From Crystallibacter degradans (GTDB taxonomy: Bacteria > Actinomycetota > Actinomycetes > Actinomycetales > Micrococcaceae), in the NCBI RefSeq assembly GCF_012952295.1, contig NZ_JABBCH010000013.1, positions 76,305 through 140,304 on the forward strand: DNA of 64,000 bases, in the 5' to 3' direction. This document shows, piece by piece, positions 28,651 through 36,859 of the stretch. The translations under genes and the position numbers were made by a program. Every line of letters begins with the position of its first letter. Position 1 is the stretch's first letter. The notes under the pieces are model-generated. The model was not told the DNA's origin. It was given only the letters and a program-made list of their open reading frames with translations, and did no database searches.

Positions 28651-30174
28651 TCAGCGGTTGCGGACCTCTTCCGGGCCTTCCACCGGGACTTCTTCCGGAA
28701 CAGCGCCGGCGACGCGCAGGTCCCAGGCCTCGCGCACGGCCGGGTCGGTCGGCTTGGTGGCCAGGGACACCACTATGTAGGCGACCAGCGAGGCGATCAA
28801 GCCATAGTAGATCGGCTCGTTGGCGTAGATGCCGTCGTACTGATTTTCCGCGTTGACCTCGAGGATGATCATGGTGGTCAGGGTGACCACGCTGCCGGCG
28901 GCCATGGACGCCGCGGCGCCGAGGCCGGTTCCGCGCTTCCACAGCAGGCCGCCGAGGATGGCAATGAGCAATCCGCCGACCAGGATGTCGTAGGCAATAG
29001 TCAGGGCGGCGACCACGTCCTGGACCAGAATGGCCAGCACAATCGCCACGACGCCGAGGCCGAGGACATACCAGCGGCTGCCCTGCACATCGTGCTCCGG
29101 GTTTTCGCCGTGCTCGTGGTGGGCCGGTTTGCCGAGCCAGGAGCGGACAAAGGGCACCACATCGGCCTTGGCCACGGTGGCGGCGGCAATCAGCGTGCCG
29201 GAGGCGGTGGACATCATCGCGGCCACGGCGGCGGCCAGCACAATACCGCCGACGCCGATGGGCAGCAGGTTCATCGCGACGTCCGCATAGACATCGTCCT
29301 GGTTCTCCAGGCCCGGAATAACGACGGCGGCTGCCATGCCGATCAGGGCGCCGGCCGCACCGTAGAAGATGCAGTAAATGCCGGCGGTCGCACCGCCCCA
29401 GCGGGCAACCTCCGGAGACCGGGCGGTGAAAACGCGCTGCCAGATGTCCTGCCCGATCAGCAGGCCCAGGGTGTAGACCACGAAGTAGGTGATGATGGTC
29501 TGCGCGCCGATGCCGCCGAGGTCGAAGAAGGAGGCGTCAACGCGCTCGCGGATCCCGTGCAGTCCGCCGGCGGCGTTCCAGGTGAACGGCAGCATGAGCA
29601 GGAAGACGCCGATGGTCTTGATGACAAACTGCGCCATGTCCGCCAGCGTGATGGACCACATGCCGCCGATTGTGGAGTAGATCAGCACAATGGCTCCGCC
29701 TACGGTGATGGCCAGCCAACGTTCCCAGCCGAAGAGCACCACCAGGATGGTCGCGTAGGCGCCGGTCGACGTGGCGCACAGCATCAGGGTATAGGCGAGC
29801 ATGACGATGCCGGAAACCTTGGTGGCGCTGACGCCGTACCGCAGGGTCAGCATCTGTGCCACCGTGTAGATTTTCAGTTTCTGCAAGGTGGGCGCGAAGA
29901 GCAGGCTCAGCAGCAGCACGCCGGTGCCGATGGCAACCACCAGCCACATGCCGGAAAGCCCGAACGTGTAGCCAAGACCAACGCCGCCGACAGTGGAGGC
30001 ACCGCCAAGAACGACGGCGGCCATCGTGCCTGTGTAGAGTAGCCCGCCGAGTCGGCGGCCGGCCACGAGATAATCGCTATTGTTCTTGGTGCGGGACTTG
30101 CCCCACCAGCCGAATAGCAGCATCGCGGCCAAGTAGGCGACCACAATGATGACGTTGATGATTTGACCATCCAT
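28651..30174 (-). CDS. Sodium:solute symporter family (SSS) permease
   Basis: Transporter of 507 residues with about 13 helices. SSS features are GWWGKSRTKNNSDYLVAGRRLGG after helix 1, AAVVLGGASTVGGVGLGYTFG, and AAAVAAMMSTASGTLIAAATVAKAD, which resembles the sodium-binding region of helix 8. The hydrophilic segment HHEHGENPEHDVQG is a cytoplasmic loop. It is divergent from an XRE-cupin regulator across a gap with a 42-bp element that also occurs before the agmatinase gene, so it probably imports the guanidino compound or polyamine used there. The specific substrate is not readable. Confidence 0.88.
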   Translation of the reverse strand: MDGQIINVIIVVAYLAAMLLFGWWGKSRTKNNSDYLVAGRRLGGLLYTGTMAAVVLGGASTVGGVGLGYTFGLSGMWLVVAIGTGVLLLSLLFAPTLQKLKIYTVAQMLTLRYGVSATKVSGIVMLAYTLMLCATSTGAYATILVVLFGWERWLAITVGGAIVLIYSTIGGMWSITLADMAQFVIKTIGVFLLMLPFTWNAAGGLHGIRERVDASFFDLGGIGAQTIITYFVVYTLGLLIGQDIWQRVFTARSPEVARWGGATAGIYCIFYGAAGALIGMAAAVVIPGLENQDDVYADVAMNLLPIGVGGIVLAAAVAAMMSTASGTLIAAATVAKADVVPFVRSWLGKPAHHEHGENPEHDVQGSRWYVLGLGVVAIVLAILVQDVVAALTIAYDILVGGLLIAILGGLLWKRGTGLGAAASMAAGSVVTLTTMIILEVNAENQYDGIYANEPIYYGLIASLVAYIVVSLATKPTDPAVREAWDLRVAGAVPEEVPVEGPEEVRNR

Positions 30175-30208
30175 GGGAAGAAGACTCCTGAAGCAGGAAA
30201 TAAAGAAA

Positions 30209-30250
30209 TTGCCTGTTAGGCAACAAGTGTTGAGTGTTAGGCTAATTGTG
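30209..30250 (+). promoter_or_regulatory. 42-bp regulatory element, copy 1 (symporter / XRE-cupin gap)
   Basis: It begins with the perfect inverted repeat TTGCCT-GTT-AGGCAA (30209-30223), then CAAGTGTT (30224-30231), six bases, and TAGGCTAATTGTG (30238-30250). Thirty-two of 42 positions match the reverse-strand element at 32075-32116. It likely binds the XRE-cupin regulator. Confidence 0.7.
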
Positions 30251-30324
30251 ATGTGGGCGACACGTCAAGAAATGTCGAAGATCCGGGGGAGTACGCCTCT
30301 CCTGCCGCGAGAAAGAGTTGCTCA

Positions 30325-30900
30325 GTGAAAGCACTGCCTGTTGAGCCCAGCAATGCCCCGGTGGCGATCGGATCCCGGATCCGGGCGGCGCGGCAGGAAC
30401 AGCGCATGACTATTGAGCAGGTTGCGGACTCCACGGGCTTGACTAAGGGCTTCCTGAGCCGGGTGGAGCGGGACCTCACGTCGCCGTCGGTAGCTTCATT
30501 GGTGACGTTGTGCCAGGTTCTGGGCATCTCCATCGGCGACCTGTTCCTGATGCCGGATACGCATTTATCGCGCGCAGGGGAGGGTCCGCGGATCAGTCTC
30601 GGCGGCCAGGGCATCAAGGAAGAGCTGCTGACCGCGCGGCACGAGCGCCGCCTGCAGATCATCCGGGCGGTCATCGAGCCGCGGGGGCGGGGCGAATCCG
30701 AGCTCTACTCGGTGGATTGCGAAGTGGACGTCCTGCATGTCATCGCCGGCCGCATCACGCTGATCTTTACATCGGAACGCTACGAGCTCAATGCGGGCGA
30801 TACTATCTCGTTCTCCGGCCGCGAGCCGCACACCTGGATCAATGAGACGGACGAGCAGGCCATCGTCACCTGGACCCTGGTTCCCGCCGCCGCGCGGTAA
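30325..30900 (+). CDS. XRE-family regulator with C-terminal cupin domain
   Basis: Regulator of about 191 residues. The helix-turn-helix occupies residues 12-70 (IGSRIRAARQEQRMTIEQVADSTGLTKGFLSRVERDLTSPSVASLVTLCQVLGI). A small cupin sensor barrel follows (LYSVDCEVDVLHVIAGRITLIFTSERYELNAGDTISFSGREPHTWIN). This architecture controls polyamine and amino-acid catabolism (PuuR, for example). The GTG at 30325 is preferred; an in-frame GTG at 30253 would add 24 unconserved residues and run through the promoter area. It should bind the paired 42-bp elements, linking the symporter and agmatinase units. Confidence 0.88.
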   Translation: MKALPVEPSNAPVAIGSRIRAARQEQRMTIEQVADSTGLTKGFLSRVERDLTSPSVASLVTLCQVLGISIGDLFLMPDTHLSRAGEGPRISLGGQGIKEELLTARHERRLQIIRAVIEPRGRGESELYSVDCEVDVLHVIAGRITLIFTSERYELNAGDTISFSGREPHTWINETDEQAIVTWTLVPAAAR

Positions 30901-30922
30901 TTCTTCCGGTTGGGTTCTGCAG

Positions 30923-31972
30923 CTACTCCTGCTGCAGGTCGATGACCACCTTCACATCATCGTCGCGTTGTTCGAAGGCCTGGGCGAAGTCTTCGAGCCG
31001 GGTCCGCCGGGTGATCAGGCGTCCGAGCCAGGCCTGGTCCGCCTGTGCCAGCGCCTCCGCCGCTTGGAGGTAGTGGCGGCGGTTGGCGTTGACCGTGCCG
31101 AACACGACGTCGTTCTCCAGCACCGCCGTGCGGTTGAGCTGGCCCAGGTCGACCGATGTCCGGCGCCCGGTTCCGGAAACGCCGGTGAGGCAGGTGATGG
31201 CGTTGTTTGCGCTGCAGTTGATGGTGTCGAGCACCACGGAAGGAACCCCGGTGCATTCGAGGAGCACGTCGGCTTCCACGCCGGATTCCGGGAGCGAGTC
31301 GGTGTGGAACACTGCGCCGAGGTCCTTCACCAGCCCAGGTTTCGGCCCTTCCTCGACCAGATCGTAGACGTGGACTTCCAGCCCGCGCTGCACTCCCAGC
31401 AGTGCGGCCAAAAGGCCCACGGGTCCCGCGCCGGTTACCGCGACGATTTTGGGATCGAAATAGGCGCGTGCGCCGATGCGCTCGATCTGCTCCCAGGCCT
31501 TCGCCACAATGGTGGTTGGTTCCAGCAGCACCCCGACGTCGGTCAAGGAGGCATCGAGCTTCACCATCGCGTCCGGCCCGGCCCGCCATTGCTGCCGCGC
31601 GAACCCGTCCAATGACTTGATGCCGTGCTCGGTGTAGCGCCCGTTGAGGCACATGTCCCACTCTCCGGTGGCACACGCGGCGCAGGGTTCCGGATCGGGA
31701 CGTCGGACGATGCCGACCACGAGATCGCCCGGCGCCAGGCCGGACTCAGGCGGCGCCTCGCGGACCCGGCCCAGGTTCTCGTGCCCCAGCACCAGATGCT
31801 CCCGGCCTTCCGGCGCGGAGCCGTATTCGGCGGCGATGATCTCGCGGTCCGTGCCGCAGAGGCCGACGGACAGCGCATCGACAAGGACCGCGCCCTCGCC
31901 GGGGTCCGGTTCCGCCACGTCCCGCAGCACGAGGGAATCCTTTACTCCGGGTGTAACCGTCAGTGCCTGCAA
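30923..31972 (-). CDS. Zinc-dependent glucose 1-dehydrogenase-like MDR enzyme
   Basis: Medium-chain dehydrogenase of 349 residues. CGTDREI (catalytic zinc cysteine near 39), GHENLGRV, a CAACATGEWDMC segment, VGVLLEPTTIVAKAWEQIE and the nucleotide fold GAGPVGLLAALLG match the archaeal/actinobacterial glucose dehydrogenase group, as does ANRRHY near the C-terminus. The start is TTG at 31972, supported by AGGAGG 5 bases upstream. It is divergent from the agmatinase gene and shares its 42-bp element, so it may oxidise an alcohol or sugar of that locus rather than glucose; substrate unknown. Confidence 0.82.
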   Translation of the reverse strand: MQALTVTPGVKDSLVLRDVAEPDPGEGAVLVDALSVGLCGTDREIIAAEYGSAPEGREHLVLGHENLGRVREAPPESGLAPGDLVVGIVRRPDPEPCAACATGEWDMCLNGRYTEHGIKSLDGFARQQWRAGPDAMVKLDASLTDVGVLLEPTTIVAKAWEQIERIGARAYFDPKIVAVTGAGPVGLLAALLGVQRGLEVHVYDLVEEGPKPGLVKDLGAVFHTDSLPESGVEADVLLECTGVPSVVLDTINCSANNAITCLTGVSGTGRRTSVDLGQLNRTAVLENDVVFGTVNANRRHYLQAAEALAQADQAWLGRLITRRTRLEDFAQAFEQRDDDVKVVIDLQQE

Positions 31973-32074
31973 TGCTGCCTCCTGGGCTGGTGCTGCAACT
32001 TCAGCTTCCTGTCAGGCTATACACGCCCCTTTCCTGTTGGCCAGAAGCCGACCGGTCTTGACTGAGACGCTGAC

Positions 32075-32116
32075 CACAATTAGCCTATTTCAAAACACTT
32101 GATGCTTATTGGGCAA
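32075..32116 (-). promoter_or_regulatory. 42-bp regulatory element, copy 2 (dehydrogenase / agmatinase gap)
   Basis: Read on the - strand it carries TTGCC, then AGCA, CAAGTGTT, six bases, and TAGGCTAATTGTG with the same spacing as copy 1 at 30209-30250. It ends 21 bases before the agmatinase start codon. Confidence 0.7.
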
Positions 32117-32137
32117 CTTTTTCTCAGGAGAGACCAC

Positions 32138-33262
32138 ATGGAAGAACTCCGCGTCGAGGCCAACGGCAAGCTCGGCCCCATCGATTCATCCCGGATTCCG
32201 CGCTTTGCCGGCGCCGCCACCTACGCCCGTCTCCCGCGGCTGGACCAGGTGGCCCACGCCGATGTCGCCGTCGTCGGTGTTCCCTTTGATTCCGGGGTTT
32301 CCTACCGCCCGGGTGCACGCTTCGGCGCCAACCACGTCCGTGAAGCCTCGCGGTTGCTGCGCCCTTACAACCCGGCGTGGGACGTGAGCCCGTTCGAGAG
32401 CCTGCAGGCTGCCGATGCCGGCGACATGGCGGTCAACCCGTTCAACATCAACGAGGCGATCGAGACCATCCAGCAGAACGCGCTGGATCTGACCGAAAAT
32501 GGCACCAAGCTCATCACGCTCGGCGGGGACCATACCATCGCCCTGCCGCTGCTGCGCGCCGCCGCGGAGCGCGCCGGCCAGCCGGTGGCCATGCTGCACT
32601 TCGACGCGCACCTGGACACCTGGGACACCTACTTCGGCGCCGAGTACACCCACGGCACCCCGTTCCGCCGCGCGGTGGAGGAGGGCATCCTGGACACCGA
32701 GGCCATCTCGCACGTGGGCACCCGCGGCCCGCTCTACGGCAAGAAGGACCTCGACGACGACCACCGTTTCGGCTTCGGGATCGTGACCAGTTCCGATGTC
32801 TACTACCAGGGCGTCCGCGAAGTGGTGGCCAAGCTGCGCGACCGGATCGGCGACCGCCCGCTCTACATCTCGGTCGACATCGACGTGCTGGATCCTGCCC
32901 ACGCGCCCGGCACGGGAACGCCCGAGGCCGGCGGCATGACCAGCCGCGAACTGCTGGAGATCATCCGCGGCTTCCGCGGCATGAACCTCATCGGCGCCGA
33001 CGTCGTGGAAGTGTCGCCGGCTTACGATCATGCGGAAATCACCGGCGTCGCCGCCAGCCATGTGGCCTACGATCTGTTGACGCTGATGGCCGCGAACGCC
33101 GCGGACAGCCAGAACAACGACGGCGGCGCTTCCGTTGGCCGCGGTGCTTCCGTTGCACGCGGGGGAGCGGACCAGCGCGACGCCGAGGCGCAGGGTGGCG
33201 ATACGCCGCCGCACGGGGATCCGTTGGCCGCCAACGCCCTGCGCGGTGGGGAAGGCTCCTGA
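32138..33262 (+). CDS. Agmatinase/guanidinobutyrase-family ureohydrolase
   Basis: Mn(2+)-dependent ureohydrolase of 374 residues, releasing urea from a guanidino compound. Metal-binding motifs are GGDHTI (near 126), DAHLDTWD (near 150) and [22 protein letters not shown] (near 245), all intact. CAGGAG lies 8 bases before the ATG at 32138; an ATG at 32099 would start inside the regulatory element. The chain ends with a glycine/alanine/arginine-rich tail of about 50 residues not needed for the fold. Two bases separate it from a ThDP decarboxylase gene, which points to guanidinobutyrate (2-ketoarginine route) at least as much as agmatine. Confidence 0.9.
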   Translation: MEELRVEANGKLGPIDSSRIPRFAGAATYARLPRLDQVAHADVAVVGVPFDSGVSYRPGARFGANHVREASRLLRPYNPAWDVSPFESLQAADAGDMAVNPFNINEAIETIQQNALDLTENGTKLITLGGDHTIALPLLRAAAERAGQPVAMLHFDAHLDTWDTYFGAEYTHGTPFRRAVEEGILDTEAISHVGTRGPLYGKKDLDDDHRFGFGIVTSSDVYYQGVREVVAKLRDRIGDRPLYISVDIDVLDPAHAPGTGTPEAGGMTSRELLEIIRGFRGMNLIGADVVEVSPAYDHAEITGVAASHVAYDLLTLMAANAADSQNNDGGASVGRGASVARGGADQRDAEAQGGDTPPHGDPLAANALRGGEGS

Positions 33263-33264
33263 TC

Positions 33265-34980
33265 GTGACGGCACCCAGCACCAGCGGGACCAGCGCCGGT
33301 GAAACAATCGTCGCGGCTCGCAACGGCGGGGACCTCGTCGTCGAAACCCTGAGCGCCCTGGGTGCAACCACCGTGTTCGGCATTCCCGGCCAGCACGCGC
33401 TCGGCCTCTTCGATGCCCTGAGCCGGTCCAACCTGCACTTTGTTTCTTCCCGGGTGGAGAACAACTCGGCCTTCGCCGCGGACGGCTTCTCGCGCGCCAC
33501 CGGCGACGTCGGCGTGCTCTTCCTCTCCACGGGACCGGGTGCGCTGACCTCGCTGGCCGGACTGCAGGAGGCCTACGCCACCGGCGTGCCGATGGTGGTG
33601 GTGGCCAGCCAAATTCCGCTGGAAGGGCTCGGTGCCCGGCGCAAGGGCATGCTGCACCAACTCGATGACCAGAAGGCCTCCGCCGCCAATGTCACCAAGA
33701 GCCAGCGGCTGATCCAGCACGCCTCCGGCATTCCGTCGGCGATCCAGGACGCCTGGACGGAGGCCATTTCCTCGCCGCAGGGCCCGGTCTGGGTGGAAGT
33801 GCCGCAGAATGTCCTGCTCGATCCGATTATGGTCCCGCCCGTTGAGGATGCGCTCGCCGAAGCATTTGATAATCCGCCGCGTACCGAGCTGGTGAAGGAA
33901 GCGGTGAAGTGGCTCGCTTCCGCCGAACGCCCGGCCATCATCGCCGGTGGCGGGGTGCGCCGGGGCAGGGCAGAGCCGTGGCTGCGCTCCATCGCGGAAA
34001 AGCTGCGCGCTCCCGTGGTCTGTTCGCCGGGCGGCAACGGGGCTTTCCCCTGGCAGCATGAACTGTCGCTGCAGTCCTGGGTGGAGGACCGGTACGTCAC
34101 CGATGTCCTGGAAGACGCCGACGTGCTGGTGGTGGTCGGCTCCTCGCTGGGCGAGGTCACCAGCAACTACTTCACCTTTGAACCGCGCGGCAGGATCATC
34201 CAGATCGACGCCGAACCCAGGGTGCTCGAATCCAACAGGCCGGCTTTGGGGATCCGCGCCGACGCCGGCCAGGCGCTGCAGGCGCTGGACGAAGCGCTGA
34301 TCGCCTCGGCCCGGCCGGAAACGGAACCGGCGTTCTCGCCCGACTGGCACGGCAAGACACCGGAGCAGCTGGTGAAGGAAACCCTGGCCAACGTGCAGGC
34401 GCGCCTCGATGCCCAGGACCTGGCCAAGGAACGGGCTTTCATGGCCGACATCCGCGAGGCTGTTCCGGATGGCATGCAGACCTTCTGGGACATGACAATT
34501 TCCGCGTACTGGGCGTGGAGCTGCTGGGACTCGCGCGACGGCCAGTTCCACTCGGCGCAGGGTGCCGGCGGGCTCGGCTTCGGCTTCCCGGGAGCGCTCG
34601 GCGGTTCGGTCGGCCTCGCCAGCAAGGGACTGCCGGCACGCGTGCTGGCCGTTTCGGGCGACGGTTCTGCAATGTATTCCATCAGCGAGTTGGCCACCGC
34701 CAAGCAGCACAATCTCCCGGTCACCTGGCTGATTGTCGACGACGGCGGCTACGGTATCCTGCGCGAATACATGGAGGACGCCTTCGGGCAGGCCACCGCC
34801 ACCGAACTCGCGCGGCCGGACTTCGTGAAGCTGGCCGAAGCCTTCGGGGTTCCGGCTCGCCGGGTGGAGCCCGGGAACGTCCGCCAGGCCCTCGAGGAGA
34901 GCTTTGCGGCGGAGGGTCCCAACGTCGTCGTTGTTGAGACGTTGCTCAAGATGTTCGCCCCGACGCACCTGGCAACCTGA
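33265..34980 (+). CDS. ThDP-dependent decarboxylase, candidate 2-ketoarginine decarboxylase
   Basis: Thiamine-diphosphate enzyme of 571 residues in the acetolactate synthase / benzoylformate decarboxylase superfamily. The N-terminal PYR domain has FGIPGQHALGLFDAL, then RVENNSAFAADGFSRATG with the catalytic glutamate, and FLSTGPGALTSLAGLQEAYATGVPMVVVASQ. The central Rossmann domain follows. The C-terminal cofactor motif is SGDGSAMYSISELATAKQ then VDDGGYGIL. It starts at GTG 33265, two bases after the ureohydrolase gene. Pseudomonas AruI, a related enzyme, decarboxylates 2-ketoarginine before guanidinobutyrase acts, so the gene pair suggests that pathway. This function is inference; the superfamily is certain. 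Confidence 0.85.
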   Translation: MTAPSTSGTSAGETIVAARNGGDLVVETLSALGATTVFGIPGQHALGLFDALSRSNLHFVSSRVENNSAFAADGFSRATGDVGVLFLSTGPGALTSLAGLQEAYATGVPMVVVASQIPLEGLGARRKGMLHQLDDQKASAANVTKSQRLIQHASGIPSAIQDAWTEAISSPQGPVWVEVPQNVLLDPIMVPPVEDALAEAFDNPPRTELVKEAVKWLASAERPAIIAGGGVRRGRAEPWLRSIAEKLRAPVVCSPGGNGAFPWQHELSLQSWVEDRYVTDVLEDADVLVVVGSSLGEVTSNYFTFEPRGRIIQIDAEPRVLESNRPALGIRADAGQALQALDEALIASARPETEPAFSPDWHGKTPEQLVKETLANVQARLDAQDLAKERAFMADIREAVPDGMQTFWDMTISAYWAWSCWDSRDGQFHSAQGAGGLGFGFPGALGGSVGLASKGLPARVLAVSGDGSAMYSISELATAKQHNLPVTWLIVDDGGYGILREYMEDAFGQATATELARPDFVKLAEAFGVPARRVEPGNVRQALEESFAAEGPNVVVVETLLKMFAPTHLAT

Positions 34981-35094
34981 GGGAGGCTGGAAAGAACTCC
35001 CCATCGAGGACTTCCGGAGGTTCGGTTAGACTCGGCGGAGGGGGCGGCGATCGATGCTGCTTCCGCATCACCCGCATCTAGCCCAGGGGAATCC

Positions 35095-35772
35095 TTGTCT
35101 AACCAGTCTCCCGAAAATCCGTCGAACCAGCCGCAGGAAGGTGCAGACCAGCCCGCCGCGAACTACCCGTCGAACCAGCCTTACGGCCAGGCGCCGCAGC
35201 AGAATTCACCGTATGGCCAGTACCCGGACCAGGGTGGCTACGGCTACCAGGCGTCGGTGCAGGAGAAGAAGGGCCTGGCCATCACGGCGCTGGTGCTCGG
35301 CATCGTGGCCATTGTGCTCGGGGTGATCCCGGGTATCGGCGTCGTCAGCTTTATCCTTGGCCCGCTGGCGATCATCTTCGGCATCATCGCGCTGGTCAAA
35401 AAGCAGAAGAAGGGCCTGTCCATCACGGGCATTGTCCTGGGCGCGCTCGGCGTGATCGCAGCCATCGTCATCACCTCGATCATCGCCATGTTCTTCACCC
35501 AGGCGGTGGGTGAGCACACCGTGCAGTACAAGGTGACCTCGGAGGGACCTGCAGGCGTGGTGTACTTCGACGGCGCCCAGCCGGTGGAAGAGCAAATCGA
35601 CGGGGTCTGGGAGGAAGAGATTTCCTACACCGGGCTCCCGATTGGCGCTGTCAGCGTCACGTCCGAAAGCGGCACCGTGACCTGCGAAATCATCATGGAT
35701 GGACAGAGCGCCGCCACGAACTCCGGCAGCGGCCAGGTTGAGTGCGCCTCGGGTGACGAGTTCGCCCAGTAG
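35095..35772 (+). CDS. DUF4190 membrane protein with MmpS-like C-terminal domain
   Basis: Protein of 225 residues. An N-terminal proline/glutamine/glycine-rich cytoplasmic stretch (residues 1-55) precedes two helices of the DUF4190 type (GLAITALVLGIVAIVLG ... FILGPLAIIFGIIALVKKQKKGLSITGIVLG) and a third helix. From residue 140 an extracytoplasmic beta domain follows (VQYKVTSEGPAGVVYFD ... GTVTCEIIMDGQ), similar to MmpS transport-accessory proteins. The start is TTG at 35095 with AGGGGA 5 bases upstream. No local partner is obvious; it stands alone and ends in a good terminator. Function unknown. Confidence 0.8.
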   Translation: MSNQSPENPSNQPQEGADQPAANYPSNQPYGQAPQQNSPYGQYPDQGGYGYQASVQEKKGLAITALVLGIVAIVLGVIPGIGVVSFILGPLAIIFGIIALVKKQKKGLSITGIVLGALGVIAAIVITSIIAMFFTQAVGEHTVQYKVTSEGPAGVVYFDGAQPVEEQIDGVWEEEISYTGLPIGAVSVTSESGTVTCEIIMDGQSAATNSGSGQVECASGDEFAQ

Positions 35773-35792
35773 GCGCAAGGACCATCAGAATG

Positions 35793-35827
35793 AGCAGCCC
35801 CTCCCGCGCTGGAGGGGCTGCTTTTTT
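35793..35827 (+). terminator. Intrinsic terminator with U-run
   Basis: A 12-bp perfect stem AGCAGCCCCTCC / GGAGGGGCTGCT (35793-35804 and 35811-35822) with a CGCGCT loop is followed by a run of T ending at 35827. It ends the DUF4190 transcript. Confidence 0.93.
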
Positions 35828-35868
35828 GTCGTTCCGGGGAGTGGTCCGGACGGTCGCCCGGTCTGGTC

Positions 35869-36699
35869 TTATTCGCTCGGCAGCGGCTCGCCGGGATGTT
35901 CTTGTGCCCACAGGCTGCTCATTTCCTCGATGGCCTGCTGCATGATGCGCAGCATGGCTGCGTGTGCCTCATCCGGCTTGCGGCGCTGGATGGCGCTGGC
36001 GACGTCGGCATGCAGTTGCAGGGCCTCGTCGCTGGGATGGTGCGGCATGAGCCCGTACTGGGTCCGGCCGGAGAGCACCTCAGCGACCAGTGAATCCAGC
36101 TTGGTGAACATTTCGTTGCCCGAACTCTGCAGCACCAACCGGTGGAACTCGATGTCCAGGGCGAGGAACTCCTCGGAGTCGCCGGCCTGGCCCGCGGCCC
36201 ACATTTTGGCCGCCAAGCCCACTAGATCCGATCCATCCGAGAGCGGGGCGCGTTGCGCGGCGAGCAGCGCGGCCTGGGGTTCGACGGCGCTGCGCAGCTC
36301 GGTGAGCGAGCGCAGCTGCTTCAGCCGCCCGTTGGTGGCCAGGCGCCAACGGATGACCAGCGGGTCGTAGAGGTTCCAGGCCGTGGCGGGCTGGATGGTC
36401 ACGCCCACCCGGCGCCGTGATTCGACCAGCCCCATGGAGCCGAGGATGCTAAGCGCCTCCCGGATGACGGACCGCGACACGTGGTAGCGCTCTTCCAGCG
36501 CGTCGCTGCGCAAGACCTCGCCTGGACGCAGGCTTCCCCCGCAGATTGCCATGCCGAGCTGTTCCAGCACACGCCCCTGCAGGCCGGGCGGGCTAGCCGC
36601 CGTCGTGGCCGGTGTCGATGCAGCCGGTGTCGATGCGGCTGGCGTCGAGGCCGAGGCCGGGCTAGCCGACGCGTCGGCCGTCGATGTGCGCTCGCTCAT
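35869..36699 (-). CDS. GntR-family (FadR/FCD) regulator of the galactonate operon
   Basis: Regulator of 276 residues, starting with a low-complexity leader of about 38 residues made of repeated STPAA units (encoded by near-identical 15-base repeats at about 36610-36660). The winged helix-turn-helix is QLGMAICGGSLRPGEVLRSDALEERYHVSRSVIREALSILGSMGLVE. An FCD domain follows with LDIEFHRLVLQSSGN and HADVASAI. DgoR-type GntR proteins control galactonate genes, and this gene is divergent from the ABC/dgo operon, so it is very likely the local repressor. The leader length may vary between strains. Confidence 0.88.
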   Translation of the reverse strand: MSERTSTADASASPASASTPAASTPAASTPATTAASPPGLQGRVLEQLGMAICGGSLRPGEVLRSDALEERYHVSRSVIREALSILGSMGLVESRRRVGVTIQPATAWNLYDPLVIRWRLATNGRLKQLRSLTELRSAVEPQAALLAAQRAPLSDGSDLVGLAAKMWAAGQAGDSEEFLALDIEFHRLVLQSSGNEMFTKLDSLVAEVLSGRTQYGLMPHHPSDEALQLHADVASAIQRRKPDEAHAAMLRIMQQAIEEMSSLWAQEHPGEPLPSE

Positions 36700-36747
36700 T
36701 TTGCCGCCTGCCTCTCGCCACTCATCTTTTTAATTCAACCACGCCTC

Positions 36748-36783
36748 TTGAATAAGTATGATCTTAGTCACTATTGTTCAAGT
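36748..36783. promoter_or_regulatory. AT-rich inverted repeat, candidate GntR operator
   Basis: CTTGAA (36748-36753) and TTCAAG (36778-36783) flank an AT-rich core containing TAAG-N6-CTTA. It sits centrally in the 160-base divergent gap between the GntR gene and the ABC operon. Spacing is long for one dimer, so two sites are possible. Confidence 0.4.
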
Positions 36784-36859
36784 AATCGGCAGATGTAAAG
36801 AGGCATCTGCTGCGGGTCCGTGAGAGTCGATCAGGGCCCCATCCAGAAACGGAGTCAGC

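Noticed and set aside
32377..33264. N-terminal 296-codon extension of the ThDP enzyme frame across the agmatinase gene
   Set aside because: The extension runs out of frame through the agmatinase gene and is arginine/proline/histidine-rich; the real ThDP enzyme begins at GTG 33265.
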